From Polyangiaceae bacterium (GTDB lineage Bacteria > Myxococcota_A > Polyangia > Polyangiales > Polyangiaceae), in contig JAICQQ010000002.1 in the NCBI GenBank assembly GCA_025937785.1, positions 59,365 through 123,364 on the forward strand: a DNA stretch of 64,000 nt, written 5' to 3'. A model generated the notes under the pieces. That model was not told the DNA's origin. It did not search any database and was given only the letters and a program-made list of their open reading frames with translations. A program made the translations under genes and the position numbers. This document shows positions 45,770 to 54,873 of the stretch, one piece after another (the stretch's first letter is position 1; each line of letters begins with the position of its first letter).

Positions 45770-46111
45770 TTGACGGAACTCGTGCGACCGCTCGTCTGGC
45801 TCGTTCCCCTCGCCGCAGGCGTCCTCCTGGCTCACGGGTGCCTGAATCCGCAGCCGACGGCGCCGGCTCGCGACGAGGCTGGCAGCTCAGGTAGTGGCGA
45901 CGGCGCTACCGCAACGACGGCCGCGGCCGAAGGTGCGAGCGCGACCACCTCACTCGGAAGCGGTAACACCACCGGCGGCGGGATCCAGGACGGTGCTGGT
46001 GGGACCGTGGGGACTGGGTCGGGCGCGCCGAACGAAGGGGTCGCGGGCGCTGGGGGGGAGGCCGGGGCGAGCGGCTTGGATCAAGGCGGCGCGCCGCCGG
46101 ACCACGATTGA
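45770..46111 (+). CDS. Small Gly/Ala/Ser-rich lipoprotein
   Basis: About 113 aa from a TTG at 45770 with AAAAGGG just ahead. It has a lipoprotein signal (LVWLVPLAAGVLLAHGCLN) and a low-complexity tail (TTSLGSGNTTGGGIQDGAGG...). An ATG at 45638 is in frame but adds an atypical N-terminus. The tail is of the flexible type common on myxobacterial surface lipoproteins. Divergent from the ACT protein. Function unknown. Confidence 0.55.
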   Translation: MTELVRPLVWLVPLAAGVLLAHGCLNPQPTAPARDEAGSSGSGDGATATTAAAEGASATTSLGSGNTTGGGIQDGAGGTVGTGSGAPNEGVAGAGGEAGASGLDQGGAPPDHD

Positions 46112-46443
46112 GCCGGAGGCGCGACCGCGACCCAGCGCGGGACCGCGGTCGATGGGTTGCGCATACGGCCAGGCCCCGCGCGCGGTGCGATCGACGAGCG
46201 TCCGTTGCCGTCAGCGCCCGATGCAGCGCGCGGATGCTGCAACGGGAGCCTTGGAGCCAGGGCGTCACTCGAGCGCAAGGCGGTAGGCGTCGTGCGCATT
46301 CATGAAGAAGCGTTGAGCCGGCCGAAGCACGAAATTCGCGGGTTTCTTCAGACTCTGCGGCTTGCTCGCGCAACCGTTAAGAAGTGTGAACGGGGGCGGA
46401 TTCGCGGCGCTCGGCGCTTTTCGGACGCTAAGCTCTGCACACG
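46112..46443. other. Intergenic stretch, no supported gene
   Basis: About 330 bases upstream of the AraC regulator gene. A minus-strand frame ends here (46265) but is unconvincing. No RNA or repeat is recognised. Confidence 0.4.
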
Positions 46444-47409
46444 ATGACTCAAGACGTTCTGACGGATGTGTTCCAAACGTTGAGGGTAAGCGGCGCCGAG
46501 TACGCGCGGTTCGAGGCACACGCGCCATGGGCCGTCGACGTTCGCTCGGGGGGGGTGGTGCGCTTCTACGCGGTGCTGGCCGGCGACTGCCGGCTCGAAG
46601 TCGCCGACGCCAGCCCGGTGGCTCTGTCACCGGGAGATCTGGTGGTCTTGCCTCACCCCGTGACGCACACGCTGGGCAGCGGCGCGATCACGAACTCCAG
46701 ATATCCGGAGTCGGTGCTCGAGGCGCAGGGCTCGTCGGCGCTGACCCGGTCGCTGCGCAGCGTGTCGAGCGAAGCGGTGACGAGCTACTGCGTCGTCAGC
46801 GGACGCTTCTCGTTCGAAGCATCTGCGCGCCAGCACTGGTGGCCTTTGTTGCCTCCGGTGATCGCCGTTCGGGACCGCGCCCACACGCTGCCTTGGCTCG
46901 AATCGACGCTTCGCTTCATCGCGAGTGAGTCCGACCTGAACCGCCCCGGCACTCAAACCTTGGTCATGCGCCTGACCGATCTGCTCGTGTTCCAGGTGAT
47001 CCGCGAGTATCTCGCAGGCGCCGCTCCGCAAGACGCCGGGAGCCCGAGCTGGCTCTCGGCCTTGAGCGAACCCCAGATCGGCGGTGCCTTGGCCTTGTTG
47101 CACGAGAGTCCGCAGGAGGCGTGGACGGTCGCGCGCCTGGCGCGCAAGGTCGGTATGTCCCGCTCCGCCTTTGCCGCCCGCTTCGTGCGACTCGTCGGCG
47201 AACCTCCGTTGCACTACCTGACCCGGCTCCGCATGCAAAAGGCCGCGGCGCTGCTGCGTGACGGCTGGGACGCCACGGCGGGCGTCGCCGAGCAGGTCGG
47301 TTATGTATCGGACACCGCGTTCTGCAAGGCGTTCAAGCGCGCGTTCGGACAATCCCCGGGCGCCTATCGTAGAGCCGCCAAGAACGCTACAGAGCCGCAG
47401 GCAGCCTGA
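46444..47409 (+). CDS. AraC-family regulator with cupin sensor domain
   Basis: A 321-aa protein. The N-terminal half is a cupin-type sensor (FYAVLAGDCRLEVADASPVAL ... GDLVVLPHPVTHTLGSG). The C-terminal half holds two HTH motifs, including WTVARLARKVGMSRSAFAARF and the signature VGYVSDTAFCKAFKRAFGQSPGAYR. It is probably activated by a small ligand. The next gene is convergent, so the regulated target is unknown. Confidence 0.88.
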   Translation: MTQDVLTDVFQTLRVSGAEYARFEAHAPWAVDVRSGGVVRFYAVLAGDCRLEVADASPVALSPGDLVVLPHPVTHTLGSGAITNSRYPESVLEAQGSSALTRSLRSVSSEAVTSYCVVSGRFSFEASARQHWWPLLPPVIAVRDRAHTLPWLESTLRFIASESDLNRPGTQTLVMRLTDLLVFQVIREYLAGAAPQDAGSPSWLSALSEPQIGGALALLHESPQEAWTVARLARKVGMSRSAFAARFVRLVGEPPLHYLTRLRMQKAAALLRDGWDATAGVAEQVGYVSDTAFCKAFKRAFGQSPGAYRRAAKNATEPQAA

Positions 47410-47434
47410 CGGCGTTGTAGCAAGATCGCGCGGA

Positions 47435-48424
47435 TCACGGCAGCGGATCGCGCGCGGCGGCGAGCACCCAGCGGAAGGTGTCGTCGAGGGTTCGTTCGAA
47501 CGGCCGCGAAGCGTGCGCAAGCTCTCGCCGCGCCCTGCCGTCGTCGATGCGGAAGGTGGTGGACCAAATTGAGGCTAGCTCCGGCGTCAGGCTTGCTTCG
47601 CGCCCGCTCACGAAGCTCGCCGGGCGTCCGAGCTGCGCTGCGGCTTTCAGCACCCAGCCCGCGACGCGCGCGGGTGGGGGCCGGCCCACGCGCGCCCGCA
47701 CCAGCCGCAACACGTCGTAGTACGACACGTCGGGCCCGCCGAGCAGGTAGCGCCGACCGGAGCCGCCGCGCTCTGCCGCCGCGATCAGCGATGCGACGAC
47801 GTCTTCGACGTGGCACCACGGCGCCGTCGCGCCAGTCGCGGCCAGTACCCGCGCGCGCCTGGCCAACGCGAACAAGCGGCCCCAGTTCTTGTGATCACCC
47901 GGCCCCATGATGTGACTAGGGTTCACGATCACCGCCTGTAAGCCGTTCGCGACACCTCGTTCGACCTCGAGCTCCGAGAGCCACTTGGTCCGAGCATAGT
48001 TGATCCAGTGTTGCGAAGTGCGCACGGGACGAGTCTCGTCGATGACGTCACCCTGCGCGGGACCCCACGCTGCCACGCTCGAAACGTGCACGAAGCGCGC
48101 CGCTCTCCGGCTCAACGCGGCCTGTACCACGTGGCGCGTGCCAGTCACGTTGACCGCGGTTTGTTCCGCGTTCCTACTCGGGACGAAGCCGACGTTCGCG
48201 GCCAGGTGGAACACGACGTCCGCTTGCTCGGGCATGCCACGCTCCAGGGCGCCCGCGTCCATGACGTCGGCCGTGACGAAGTCGACGTCGAGCCCGCCGA
48301 GCCCCCGGCGCGACGAAGTCGGGCGCTGCGCGACGGTGACGTGCCATCCGTGCGTCACGAGCGCTCGCACCAAATGCCCGCCGACGAAGCCGGTACCTCC
48401 AGTCACGAACGCGCGTCGCACCAC
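47435..48424 (-). CDS. NAD(P)-dependent epimerase/dehydratase (SDR)
   Basis: A 329-aa extended short-chain dehydrogenase: the N-terminal nucleotide motif TGGTGFVGGH, HLAANVGF, SSVAAWG with the catalytic Ser, and YARTK for the Tyr/Lys pair. Sequence is similar in style to dihydroflavonol-reductase/steroid-dehydrogenase-type enzymes. The substrate is not predictable; neighbours give no pathway clue. Confidence 0.85.
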   Translation of the reverse strand: MVRRAFVTGGTGFVGGHLVRALVTHGWHVTVAQRPTSSRRGLGGLDVDFVTADVMDAGALERGMPEQADVVFHLAANVGFVPSRNAEQTAVNVTGTRHVVQAALSRRAARFVHVSSVAAWGPAQGDVIDETRPVRTSQHWINYARTKWLSELEVERGVANGLQAVIVNPSHIMGPGDHKNWGRLFALARRARVLAATGATAPWCHVEDVVASLIAAAERGGSGRRYLLGGPDVSYYDVLRLVRARVGRPPPARVAGWVLKAAAQLGRPASFVSGREASLTPELASIWSTTFRIDDGRARRELAHASRPFERTLDDTFRWVLAAARDPLP

Positions 48425-48459
48425 TCAGCTACACCACCTGATCGCAGGCAAACGTGGAC

Positions 48460-49572
48460 CTAGATCGCGTTCCAGTCGAGCCCCACGAGCACGATCATCC
48501 CCAGCGGGGGCGTGGCGACTTCGTCGAGCGTTTCGTCGCGGGCGTTGTACAGGACCTCGAAGCGCGGTCGCATCACGTTGAAGCTCAGCTGAGTGCCGAG
48601 CCGAACGCCCCAGTGCTTCCCGCGGCGAAAGGCCAGCTCGACGCCTGGCGCCACGGCGACCCAGGGGAGTACCTGTTGCGACTGCCGCTCCAACTGGCTG
48701 GGTGTGCCGATCAGCGCGCCTGCCCAGGCGTCGAGGCAGCCTTGCGCGCGGTAGTCATTCGTCTCGCGCCCCCAGCAGACACCGACCTGCCCGGCGGGGA
48801 GCCGCATGGCGAGGGTCCCGTCCGAGATCGGCTGGGTCTCCAGAACCAGATAGTTGGCGGCCAAACGCGTCGCCACGCCATGCAGGAAGCCGAGCTCGCC
48901 CCGGACGCCGCCGCCCACGCCGGCCGCGGGCGCCACGCCAGCGGCGCCGAGGATTTGGGGTCCGATCGCCAACGACTGGAGCGCACCGGCTCGCCGGCGA
49001 GGGGGTGGCAGCGGTGGCTCGTCGACCTGGAGCGCTGCGCGCGCGGTCAGCTTGGCCGCGGGCAGCACCGGCCTCGGCGGCGGCTCCGGTTCGGGAAAAT
49101 CCGCCAGGTCAATCGCCTCGATCGCGAGCGCGATGGCGGCACTCAGCGAAGCACCGAGCTCGCTGCAGCTGCCCGTGAAGGCCTCGAATCGGCGCAGCGA
49201 GACGCGCTGACCGTCTACCAGCAGCCAAAACCGCGCGGCAAGCTCCGGAGCTTCTTCACCGGTCACGGAAACCGTGACCCGCTTGTGGATCCGATCCACT
49301 TCGAGCCACCGCTCCACGCTCGCGACCAGCCGCTCGTGTTCGAGGCACACTCCCTCGAAATCGAGGGCGATGGCGGCGCGGAGGGGCATGCTGGTGGGCC
49401 CGGGCAAGGTGACCTCCCGCGTCGGCTGGCCATCGCTGGGTCCGGTCACCGACGGCTTCGGCTGAGCCGCAGCGGTCATGCTCCCGAGCAGAACCCCTAG
49501 CCCGAACCACCTCGCGACCCAATGCACTGGCACTTCACTCAGTTTCCGAAGCGCGCTCCGGCGTCGCCCCAT
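48460..49572 (-). CDS. Secreted hypothetical protein, 370 aa
   Basis: Not recognised. A signal peptide (GLGVLLGSMTAAAQ) is followed by a two-part exported protein: a roughly 110-residue N-terminal domain (LRAAIALDFEGVCLEHERL ... SLSAAIALAIEAIDL) and, after a Pro-rich linker, a C-terminal region with alternating hydrophobic residues (GVGGGVRGELGFLHGVATRL ... GVRLGTQLSF) that looks like an outer-membrane beta-barrel. Divergent from an ECF sigma factor gene, a common envelope-stress arrangement. Confidence 0.6.
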   Translation of the reverse strand: MGRRRSALRKLSEVPVHWVARWFGLGVLLGSMTAAAQPKPSVTGPSDGQPTREVTLPGPTSMPLRAAIALDFEGVCLEHERLVASVERWLEVDRIHKRVTVSVTGEEAPELAARFWLLVDGQRVSLRRFEAFTGSCSELGASLSAAIALAIEAIDLADFPEPEPPPRPVLPAAKLTARAALQVDEPPLPPPRRRAGALQSLAIGPQILGAAGVAPAAGVGGGVRGELGFLHGVATRLAANYLVLETQPISDGTLAMRLPAGQVGVCWGRETNDYRAQGCLDAWAGALIGTPSQLERQSQQVLPWVAVAPGVELAFRRGKHWGVRLGTQLSFNVMRPRFEVLYNARDETLDEVATPPLGMIVLVGLDWNAI

Positions 49573-49736
49573 GAAGGGTATGACCGCCGGATGTAGTAGG
49601 CTTCGCGGTAGCCCGATCCAGGGCTGCGGTTCGCAGCAGACTCGGCCGATGAATCAAATTCCTGTATCGAGAAATCCCAAGTGGGCGTGAAGGTTTTTAG
49701 GCAACCGGCAATCCAAGGCAAAGGTACATAAAGGAC

Positions 49737-50291
49737 ATGGCAGAAGGCCAGGCCCAGTCGGAGCAGCACCTGGATGCAGGGGAGCTGTTCCGACGCCACG
49801 CTCGGTTCGTTGCGAACTTTTTGTGGAAACTCGGGATTGGTGCGCAAGAAATCGACGATCTGGTTCAAGAGGTGTTCGTAGTAGCTCACAAAAGGGGCGG
49901 CTTCGTCGAGCGCGACGCACGCCCAACGACTTGGCTGGCAGAGATTGCCGTGCGCGTGGCCTCCACCAAGCGACGCAGCCTGGGCCGTGCCCCCCGGCAG
50001 GTCGACCTCGACGACGCGGCGAAGGTGCCCGAAGTCAGCGCAGGACCCGCTGACATCGCCGAGGCGACCCAGGGGCTCGAACGGGTGCAGCGAGCGCTCG
50101 ATGCGCTCGACTTGAACCATCGCGCGGTATTCGTGCTCTACGAGCTCGAAGGGGAAAGCTGCGAACAGATCGCCGAGACGCTCGGCGTCCCCGTTGGAAC
50201 CGTTTTCTCTCGCCTTCATACCGCTCGCAAGAATTTTCAGAAGATGCACAATCGTCTGCTCACTCTCGACACGACAAGGAGAACGGCATGA
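49737..50291 (+). CDS. ECF-type RNA polymerase sigma factor
   Basis: A 184-aa protein. Sigma region 2 (FLWKLGIGAQEIDDLVQEVF) and region 4 (LDLNHRAVFVLYELEGESC ... GVPVGTVFSRLHTARKNF) are both present, with no regions 1.1 or 3, the ECF pattern. The stop overlaps the downstream ORF (ATGA), which encodes a putative membrane anti-sigma partner. Divergent from a secreted protein that may be its target. Confidence 0.9.
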   Translation: MAEGQAQSEQHLDAGELFRRHARFVANFLWKLGIGAQEIDDLVQEVFVVAHKRGGFVERDARPTTWLAEIAVRVASTKRRSLGRAPRQVDLDDAAKVPEVSAGPADIAEATQGLERVQRALDALDLNHRAVFVLYELEGESCEQIAETLGVPVGTVFSRLHTARKNFQKMHNRLLTLDTTRRTA

Positions 50292-51040
50292 GCGCGCCCA
50301 GACGGCTGCTCGAAGATCCCGAAACAGCAGCAGCGCTGCGAGCCGACCTGCACACGGTCGCGTCGCACCAGGTCAACTTCGACTTGGCCGCAGGCCTCGC
50401 ACGGTTCGAAGCGAGCCTCGCCGCAGGGCCTGCGGTTGCAGCCGCTGGCGTGAAACCGAGCGTGAGCTTGCTGAAGCTCGGCGCGGCGGGCATCGTGGTG
50501 GGCGGAGCGGTGCTGGGTGTGGCGCTGTTTTCTGGCAAAGACCCGAGCACCTCACCAGCAAGAGCCGGGTCTGCTCCGGTCATTGCTGCCCCGCAAATCG
50601 CTCCGCGCGCGCCTGCCACTCAGCCTCGAGCGGCAGCGCCTGTCCCGGTGGCGACTCCGAGCGGCGCTGCCGTTGCACCTGCGGCGAGCGCCACGCAGAA
50701 GCCCGCGCGCGCCACGGCGCGGCCGACCCAAAAGGCAGCGCCGCAACCGGCAGCCCCCAGCGCCGAAAGTCGCGACGATCTCCTGCTGCGCGAGGTGCAG
50801 CAACTGCGCCAGATTCGCCAATTGGTCGGAGCGAGCCCGAGTCAGGCGCTCGCGCTCGCGAACGAGGGGCACGCCACGTTCAAAGGCGGCGTACTCTATC
50901 AAGAGCGCGAAGCGCTCGCGCTGCAAGCCCTGAGCAGCCTCGGGCGCCGCAGTGAACTCGAGGCCCGCGGCGAACGCTACCTGCGCGCCTTTCCGAAGGG
51001 CTCGTTCAGCACCCGTGTGCGGCAACTGCTGGGGCAGTAA
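50288..51040 (+). CDS. Putative membrane anti-sigma factor with TPR-like tail
   Basis: A 250-aa protein. The N-terminal 65 residues are cytoplasmic-looking, one transmembrane helix follows (LGAAGIVVGGAVLGVALF), then a Pro/Ala-rich linker and a C-terminal helical region (LLREVQQLRQIRQLVGASP ... GRRSELEARGERYLRAFP) resembling a TPR pair. It overlaps the ECF sigma gene by 4 bases, the usual sigma/anti-sigma coupling. No ZAS-type zinc motif is seen, so the anti-sigma role is inferred from position. Its stop codon lies in the first unit of a tandem repeat. Confidence 0.65.
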   Translation: MSAPRRLLEDPETAAALRADLHTVASHQVNFDLAAGLARFEASLAAGPAVAAAGVKPSVSLLKLGAAGIVVGGAVLGVALFSGKDPSTSPARAGSAPVIAAPQIAPRAPATQPRAAAPVPVATPSGAAVAPAASATQKPARATARPTQKAAPQPAAPSAESRDDLLLREVQQLRQIRQLVGASPSQALALANEGHATFKGGVLYQEREALALQALSSLGRRSELEARGERYLRAFPKGSFSTRVRQLLGQ

Positions 51041-51157
51041 GCGCAGGGCAGTAAGCGCAGGGCAGTAAGCGCAGGGCAGTAAGCGCAGGGCAGTAAGCGC
51101 AGGGCAGTAAGCGCAGGGCAGTAAGCGCAGGGCAGTGAGCGCAGGGCAGTGAGCGCA
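51032..51157 (+). repeat. Nine tandem copies of a 14-bp unit
   Basis: Unit GGGCAGTAAGCGCA, repeated head to tail: seven identical copies (51032-51129), then two with one A-to-G change (GGGCAGTGAGCGCA). It overlaps the stop codon of the anti-sigma-like gene (TAA inside the first copy). The length is not a multiple of three, so it is not coding. Confidence 0.95.
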
Positions 51158-51248
51158 GCTCTTGGTCAGTGAGCGCTGGGTCTGAACGCTGGGGCGTCGA
51201 GCCCCGCAGTACATCCCTGCGTTCGGATCGGCGTGCTAGCTTTCGTGG

Positions 51249-52931
51249 GTGTCGCGTGCCCGGCTGCTGATCGCCCTGACGCTCGCCTGTGGCTGCGAGC
51301 CCAGCAAGGTCGTGGGTTACGGTGAAGTCGACCCGAACGTTCCCGCGCCAGCCGTGTACGACACGATAGAGCTGCCGGTCCAGTCCGGCGAGCTGCCGGG
51401 CAACCCGTTCACGCAGTACGTCGCCTTCGAGTTCTGGCAAGGCCTCGAGCGCTACTCGGTGGACGGCTTCTACGACGGGCGCGACAGCGACGGCGACCAT
51501 ATCTACAAGGTGCGCTTCATGGCGACCCAACCTGGCGACTGGCATTTCGCGTGGAGCATCGGCGACAGGTCCGACACTGGCCGCTTGCGCGTCGATGCTC
51601 GGCGTGACTCGACGATCCACGGTCACGTGCGCGTGGACAAGACGACGCCCACCGTGCTCTGGCACGACGACGGCAACGTCCACTACTGGTTCGGCGGCAA
51701 GTCGTTCACGGCGAACAACTACGGGCCGCAACGCAAAGAGCGAGACGAAAACCTGCGTCCGGAAGGCGACTCGGCTCACGACGACTATTATTCGGACGCA
51801 CAGGTAGCTGCCTACCTCGACTTGATGCGGGAACAAGGCCACAACGGGACACGACTCAAGATCGGTTTGTTCCCGCTGGAAGACGACGGAGTAAGCTGGG
51901 ACCTGAGCTGGATTCGGCGCGCAGAGGTCTGGATCAGGATGATGCAGCAGCGCCGCATCTACTGCCAGATCACGTTCTTCGACGCCCGCTCGCGCGCGAA
52001 AGGCGAGTGGTTCGAGGACTCGAACGATCCTGCCGACCACGTGCTCGACGCTTGGGCAGGCGACCAGCTGGAAGAGGCACGAAACTACATCCGCTACATC
52101 GTCGCGCGGTTCGCCGGCTTCTGGAACGTGTACTGGGAGTTGGTGAATCGGGTCGATCACGCCGGCGACGAAGCAGGCGACCGGTTCGTTCAGGCAGCGA
52201 ACACTTTCTACCTGCCTTGGCTTCGCGACTACGACCCCTACGACTTGGCCATCGGCGCTTCGGAAGCCCCGAAGGCACGCATGATGCCGATCGATATCGA
52301 GTTTCCACGCGACCCCACACTGTTGCCTGCGCCCGACTCGAGGCGGGCGGTAGTGCTGAACGAAATGGTCGACGTGTGTATCGATCAGCAAGGCATTGGC
52401 AGACCCGCCGACGACGACGCTGCGATTCGTGAACCGAGCAACCGGCATTGCTATCGATCCGCGCTCTGGCGCGCCTTCGTCTCCGGTGCCTTCGGCGCCA
52501 ACCAGGCGAGCTGGCTCGATTTAGCGACGTCGCCGAAGGGATCCAGCGCCGTTCTCGACGTGATGCGTGATCACCAACGGCTGCGAACCATCATCACCGG
52601 CCTCGGCACGGGCCTCGAAGAGCTCGTGAGTGACCCGGGGTTCGTGGTGCCGCGCAGCGAGCACCAGGGGACCCGCTCCAAACTCGGGCAGCTTTACTTG
52701 GCGTACTTCACTCCGGGGCGACCCTCAGAGTCGATCGAAGTGCGGCTTCCGGACGGTCGCTACAGCTATCGCTGGCTGGACCCGCAAGCTCCGGCCCCCG
52801 GGCAACCGCCACCCATCCCAGAGCCGCCAAAGTTCGTGGTGGTCCAAGGCAATCCCGCATCGTTGCAGCGCCCTGCCTATGAGGACGATTTGCTGCTGGT
52901 GGTGGAACGCGCGGACGACGACGTCCCTTAG
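51249..52931 (+). CDS. DUF5060-type glycoside hydrolase-like lipoprotein
   Basis: A 560-aa protein. Lipoprotein signal (LLIALTLACGCEP). The first domain (YDTIELPVQSGELPGNPFTQ ... YVAFEFW ... GFYDGRDSDGDHIYKVRFM) has the Ig-like DUF5060 signature. The central domain (HYWFGGKSFTANNYG ... LMREQGHNGTRLKI ... FWNVYWELVNR) resembles a TIM-barrel glycosidase of the apiosidase/DUF4038 type, with an Asn/Glu-containing strand as the likely acid/base site. A C-terminal beta domain follows. Probably degrades an extracellular polysaccharide. Start GTG at 51249. Confidence 0.75.
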   Translation: MSRARLLIALTLACGCEPSKVVGYGEVDPNVPAPAVYDTIELPVQSGELPGNPFTQYVAFEFWQGLERYSVDGFYDGRDSDGDHIYKVRFMATQPGDWHFAWSIGDRSDTGRLRVDARRDSTIHGHVRVDKTTPTVLWHDDGNVHYWFGGKSFTANNYGPQRKERDENLRPEGDSAHDDYYSDAQVAAYLDLMREQGHNGTRLKIGLFPLEDDGVSWDLSWIRRAEVWIRMMQQRRIYCQITFFDARSRAKGEWFEDSNDPADHVLDAWAGDQLEEARNYIRYIVARFAGFWNVYWELVNRVDHAGDEAGDRFVQAANTFYLPWLRDYDPYDLAIGASEAPKARMMPIDIEFPRDPTLLPAPDSRRAVVLNEMVDVCIDQQGIGRPADDDAAIREPSNRHCYRSALWRAFVSGAFGANQASWLDLATSPKGSSAVLDVMRDHQRLRTIITGLGTGLEELVSDPGFVVPRSEHQGTRSKLGQLYLAYFTPGRPSESIEVRLPDGRYSYRWLDPQAPAPGQPPPIPEPPKFVVVQGNPASLQRPAYEDDLLLVVERADDDVP

Positions 52932-53212
52932 CGCGCTCGGGCACGCGGTAGCACGCGACGGCATAGGTGCGACCTCACCATACAGCGCACGACGCCTGCA
53001 AAACTCGCCGACGCGCGTTGCGTCCGAGCAGCTTCCAATCCGCGTAAACAATTGTATCGGCGTTGGCCCGCGGGCGCGGTCGCGATCGAACACGGCCAGC
53101 GTTCACCCCATGCAAATTGCTCGACCAGCGCGATCATTGCGATTACCAACCACCAGGGGGCTCCACACTGACTAGACGTGAGGTGTGGGCGCGGACAGAC
53201 TACCGAGAAACG

Positions 53213-54223
53213 ATGGGCTTTCGCTTAAGACACGCACTGAATGCGCTGGGAACGCTGGGCTTCCTCGTCGCGTGCAACACGTACACCCCGGACCTATTGG
53301 TACCGGCGGACTCCGAAACCACGAGCGACTCCGAGACAACGGACGGCACACTCACCACGGGCGCCGGCGGCTCGAGCAGCCAGGTCACGACGACCATCAA
53401 CTCGGTCACGAGCACCAGCGGCGGCGGTGGCAGCGGTGGCACCGGTGGCACCGGTGCCAGCGGCGGCAGCGGTTCGACGGCTTCCGGGAACCAGACCACG
53501 ACCAACGGTGGCGGTTCAGGGGGCGATTCGAGCACCGGTTCGACGAACACCGCGACGATCACGAGCACCGACGGCGGTGGTGGCAGTGGTGGCAGCGGTG
53601 GCAACGGCGGTAGCGATACCAGCGGCGGCAGCGGTGGCAGCACCACCACGGGGTCGACCATCGATGTGCTGCTGATCGACGACCTCGAGGACGGCAACAA
53701 CCAACTCGAGACGCCCACCTACTCGGGCTACTGGTTCACGACCGCCAACGAGGACGGGGACGGCAGCTTGACTCCGGCACCGGACGACGAATGCGACCCG
53801 GAGAACCTCGACGAGCCCCGCGATGGCAGCAAGCGTGCGATGCACGTGTCGGGCTCATGGAGTGGCACGGACTTGGAGTGGATCGCGGCCTTCGGCTTCC
53901 CTCTCGAGCATGACGAAGAGCCGGTGGACGCATCGGGTTATGCAGGCGTGACCTTCTACGCCAAGACCGACGACGACGAGACGGCAGTTCGGTTGCAGGT
54001 GATGATCGACGACGTCCGCGACGAAGGGCATTTCGCCATCGAGCTTTCACTCACGAGCTCGTGGCAAGAGTACACGGTGCTGTGGGACGACGAACGACTG
54101 ATCCAACCCAGTTGGGCTAACCCAGAGACGTTCGATCCAGCGACGCTCTTCAAGCTCCAGTTCCAGTTCGACTCCGAGTCGTTCGATATGTGGGTGGACG
54201 ACATTCGCTTCGTCGAGCCCTGA
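53213..54223 (+). CDS. Gly/Ser/Thr-linker lipoprotein with C-terminal carbohydrate-binding-like domain
   Basis: A 336-aa protein. Lipoprotein signal (LGTLGFLVACNTY), a linker of about 110 residues very rich in Gly/Ser/Thr (GGGGSGGTGGTGASGGS...), and a C-terminal beta domain (LLIDDLEDGNNQLETPTYSG ... YAGVTFYAKTDDDETAVRLQ ... FDMWVDDIRFVEP) like the CBM11/carbohydrate-binding sandwich found on secreted enzymes. No catalytic residues are seen. With the neighbouring hydrolase it may act on a surface glycan. Start at 53213. Confidence 0.7.
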   Translation: MGFRLRHALNALGTLGFLVACNTYTPDLLVPADSETTSDSETTDGTLTTGAGGSSSQVTTTINSVTSTSGGGGSGGTGGTGASGGSGSTASGNQTTTNGGGSGGDSSTGSTNTATITSTDGGGGSGGSGGNGGSDTSGGSGGSTTTGSTIDVLLIDDLEDGNNQLETPTYSGYWFTTANEDGDGSLTPAPDDECDPENLDEPRDGSKRAMHVSGSWSGTDLEWIAAFGFPLEHDEEPVDASGYAGVTFYAKTDDDETAVRLQVMIDDVRDEGHFAIELSLTSSWQEYTVLWDDERLIQPSWANPETFDPATLFKLQFQFDSESFDMWVDDIRFVEP

Positions 54224-54307
54224 GTCCGCACAGAGGGGCAGCCCGACCAGGCCCCCGGCCACGCGCACAAAAAAACGAAGGTTCGGGGCCAGAGCGGCAT
54301 TCAAGGG

Positions 54308-54322
54308 GTGACACCATGTCAC
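54308..54322. repeat. REP-like palindrome GTGACA-N3-TGTCAC
   Basis: A perfect 6-bp inverted repeat (GTGACA/TGTCAC) in a short AT-rich stretch just upstream of the tRNA gene. It resembles small dispersed palindromes of this phylum, but only one copy is seen in this window. Confidence 0.4.
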
Positions 54323-54460
54323 TCTTTCACAAATTTTTGCTTTAATTTCAATAGTTTGACCCCCTGACGGGGCTGCATCAGCCGGCTTGCGCTCACCGAC
54401 GCCTCGTGACACTTTCTGTGTCCCGCAGCCGCGTCGGCGCGCTGCCGGTTACCTCAGACG

Positions 54461-54534
54461 GCCCCCGTAGCTCAGTAGGATAGAGCAGACGCTTCCTAAG
54501 CGTAAGGTCGCAGGTTCGACTCCTGCCGGGGGCG
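54461..54534 (+). tRNA. tRNA-Arg (anticodon CCT)
   Basis: A 74-base cloverleaf: acceptor GCCCCCG/CGGGGGC, D stem GCTC/GAGC, anticodon loop TTCCTAA with CCT (reads AGG), T stem GCAGG/CCTGC around TTCGACT. The outermost anticodon-stem pair is a G-A mismatch. CCA is not encoded. The 3' side faces a decayed island with two recombinase remnants, so the gene is a likely integration site. Confidence 0.95.
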
Positions 54535-54873
54535 CCGAGAAAAACGCTCCACTCAAAACCATCCGGCACCCAAACCGGCACCAATAAACCCGCCGGCATC
54601 CTTCGGCACGCGCGCACGCGAAGCGCGACTCACCAAGCGAACGAACGAGGCTAGACCGGGGTGTGATGGTCGGGCATCGTCTCGCGAGTGCGGTGGACTG
54701 GCATGCTCTTTGCGCGTCTGGGACGGTAGCGTGCGGAGCGAGTGCGCCACCGTCCGACGCAAGCAAGCTCAAAGAGGCACCGCCCTCCCCGTGGTACGAC
54801 AAAGCGTAACCCAAAGACCGGACGATCGCGATTGCTCCAAAGCGGGGGCGCTAGGACCGACGCGTGTCCGGGC
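54535..54873. other. Non-coding junction between tRNA and island
   Basis: About 340 bases with no gene. GGACGGT (54721) and ACCGTCC are complementary around a short loop and could form a hairpin downstream of the Fic gene. No direct copy of the tRNA 3' end is visible to mark an attachment site. Confidence 0.4.

Noticed and set aside
46265..46630. Minus-strand ORF ending FFMNAHDAYRLALE
   Set aside because: Most of it overlaps the AraC gene antisense; only the short tail looks protein-like and it has no start or ribosome site.
51032..51157. CRISPR array
   Set aside because: Units are direct head-to-tail with no spacers and only 14 bp long.
51006..52448. Minus-strand 480-aa ORF with LPCAYCPALTALRL repeats
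   Set aside because: The repeats are translations of the 14-bp tandem array and the rest is antisense of the DUF5060 gene.
54393..54617. Minus-strand ORF reading GAPGRSRTCDLTLRKRLLYP across the tRNA
   Set aside because: It is the antisense of the tRNA-Arg gene; this peptide is a well-known annotation artefact of such tRNAs.
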